The position numbers were made by a program, and so were the translations under genes. A stretch of 64,000 nucleotides of DNA from Eudromia elegans (taxonomy: Eukaryota > Chordata > Aves > Tinamiformes > Tinamidae), in assembly GCA_003342815.1 (NCBI GenBank), contig PTEX01000196.1, positions 916,217 to 980,216 of the forward strand, written 5' to 3'. Below the pieces are notes generated by a model. That model saw nothing but the letters and a program-made list of their open reading frames with translations. It searched no databases and was not told the DNA's origin. Shown in pieces: positions 62,601 to 64,000 of this stretch (position 1 is the stretch's first letter; every line of letters begins with the position of its first letter).

Positions 62601-64000
62601 GATTATTTAATGTTCCATAGTATACTTTAGAATTCACAATCAGCCTGATGCGAGCGGTCTGCGAATTTTAGGAAACTGAAAGAAAATATGCCTATCTCTA
62701 TGTATGCTTTTGACTTTTGTTTGTTAGTATCACATTTCTGGTTTGTTTGAATTAAGTATATGGGGTGGGTCCATCAAAACCCTTTTTCATATTAGAACTG
62801 ATTTTGCACAGCCGCTATCTGTATTGGCTGTTACCTTACTCAGAATCTTGTGCAAATAGCTGATATATCTTTTATCTGATTTGCAATTTGGGTTGCTCTT
62901 GCAGATCACAGCACATTGTTTCCCAGTGCACTATGATGCAACACAACTGAAGGGCCTAAATTAACTTTACTGAAAGATAATCATACTCTGATATAAAGAA
63001 AGGGGGACATATATTAAAAAAAAAAAAGGGAAGAGGAATTCAAAGTTTGCTAGCTACACAATGGGCATCAATAAAATCTCTTCTAAAGAACACTACTGAG
63101 AGCATTACTGAATGTGCCCCAGGCACTGGGTACAGTAAGGCAATTTAAGTTACAAGTCCATAACTAAGTGTGTAAAATAAAAATTTCTCTGAAAATTAAA
63201 TATATGTTCTTGATCATAATCTCTTTGAAGGTAATGTGATATGAAAGGCTAGACATTCAGACACAAATCCACCAACCACCTAGACATACACAAAAAGCAC
63301 ATACTGCACTTTTCTATAAGAGAAAAACATCTTGATCAGCTATAGTACACAGAGTGAATACCTCAGATGAAGCTTATTTCAGCAAAGCTCTGAGCTGAAA
63401 CTGCCATCCTCGCCAAATATTCAGCTGGTTTCTTGAAGACTTCCCTTACTCTCAGCTACTCGCACAGGTTCAGTTTAGCTTCCGCCTCTCTCTGGGTACA
63501 ATCCTTTTACAATGTATTTAACACCACTTTCTGCTGTAAATATCCATGCATTCATGACAGGTGACTTTGACCTTTGCTCTAATAAAAAGAAAATACGTTT
63601 TCTGTAGAACAAATCAGTGTCTGAAATCTATATACCCAACGCATTATCACACAACAGAAAACAATTCCCCAAGCAAAGTAATAGATCAGGACTGTGATGA
63701 GCTAGACATTTTGTTAACATCTACTAGAAGGATGGTTCCTATCTTCTCCCAGATAAATGATGTATTGATGTGCTTGATAGTAAATAGTAAATATTAAGGC
63801 ACTGTGGCTTAATGTCCACAGCAATCACATCATTAATTCATTCTTAATTGCCTCAAGGTAGGTTGTTAACATCTGTATATCAGAAATAATCTGACTGCAG
63901 TGAGAGTAAGGAGCTTTGCTACCTCTCTTCATAAAAATCCCATGTCCCCTTACTTTTCTCTGCAATGCTTCTGGTCACCTGGTTATGAGCACTTCAATAA

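Larger units (their letters stand above)
39732..64000 (-). other. ADCY1: ADCY1 intron 1 (partial, more than 24 kb)
   Basis: All sequence upstream of the exon at 39582-39731 on the minus strand lies inside intron 1, since no GC-rich first exon or CpG island is seen up to base 64000. It contains a (GGAA)n tract (42147), a CR1 piece (43165-43687), a retroviral remnant (43688-46021), a 39-bp tandem duplication (49056), a long CR1 (56767-58595) and a CR1 tail (59350-59628). The intervals 39732-42040, 42320-43160, 46400-49050, 49135-56760 and 59630-64000 are AT-rich without any feature I can support apart from homopolymers. Confidence 0.8.

Noticed and set aside
1..64000. CRISPR arrays, operons, bacterial promoters, phage or plasmid features, novel defence systems
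   Set aside because: The sequence is vertebrate intronic DNA with CR1 and retroviral remnants; no regularly spaced repeats or prokaryotic gene arrangement was seen.
39732..64000. ADCY1 exon 1 or promoter
   Set aside because: No GC-rich segment or coding match to the N-terminal membrane helices was found; it must lie beyond the window.

Overview
This window is eukaryotic, intronic DNA, most likely from a bird (another CR1-rich reptile cannot be excluded). Two lines of evidence support this: it is full of CR1 retrotransposons with the characteristic 3' octamer tail (ATTCTATG/ATTCTGTG, no poly-A), and it carries vertebrate-type exons with large AT-rich introns. There is no prokaryotic gene organisation, operon, CRISPR array or recognisable tRNA/rRNA gene.

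The only host gene I can support is ADCY1 (Ca2+/calmodulin-stimulated adenylyl cyclase 1), on the minus strand. Three consecutive coding exons are present, with matching phases and consensus splice sites: 39582-39731 (150 bp, end of the first membrane cassette and linker), 22696-22814 (119 bp, start of catalytic domain C1a) and 4909-5020 (112 bp, containing the FAD metal-binding aspartate of C1a). By analogy with the mammalian gene these are exons 2, 3 and 4. The large first exon and promoter lie beyond base 64000, and the rest of the gene lies before base 1. The window is therefore over 24 kb of intron 1, all of intron 2 (16.8 kb), all of intron 3 (17.7 kb) and 4.9 kb of intron 4.

Most of the rest that can be identified is transposon-derived. 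There are eleven clear CR1 pieces (about 11.6 kb in total). They include a near-full-length but internally deleted copy at about 6082-9480 with ORF1 (SGNH esterase) and ORF2 (APE endonuclease and RT) remnants, a long copy at about 17845-20398 directly abutted by a second CR1, and a long minus-strand copy at 56767-58595. Almost all elements in the first 28 kb are on the plus strand, and those from 30.8 to 58.6 kb are on the minus strand. At about 43688-46021 lies a decayed endogenous retrovirus: a putative 5' LTR, a primer-binding site resembling tRNA-Ser, and a gag-like frame broken by stops and frameshifts, with no pol, env or 3' LTR recognised.

Simple sequence includes an 18-unit (GGAA)n tract, an 83-base pure purine run close to exon 3, a U16-encoding run beside the exon 4 donor, a perfect 39-bp tandem duplication at 49056, and two older tandem duplications at 13464 and 14131. 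I found no undescribed biological system. The most interesting items are the splice-proximal tracts, the tRNA-Ser-primed retroviral remnant and the joined CR1 pair.
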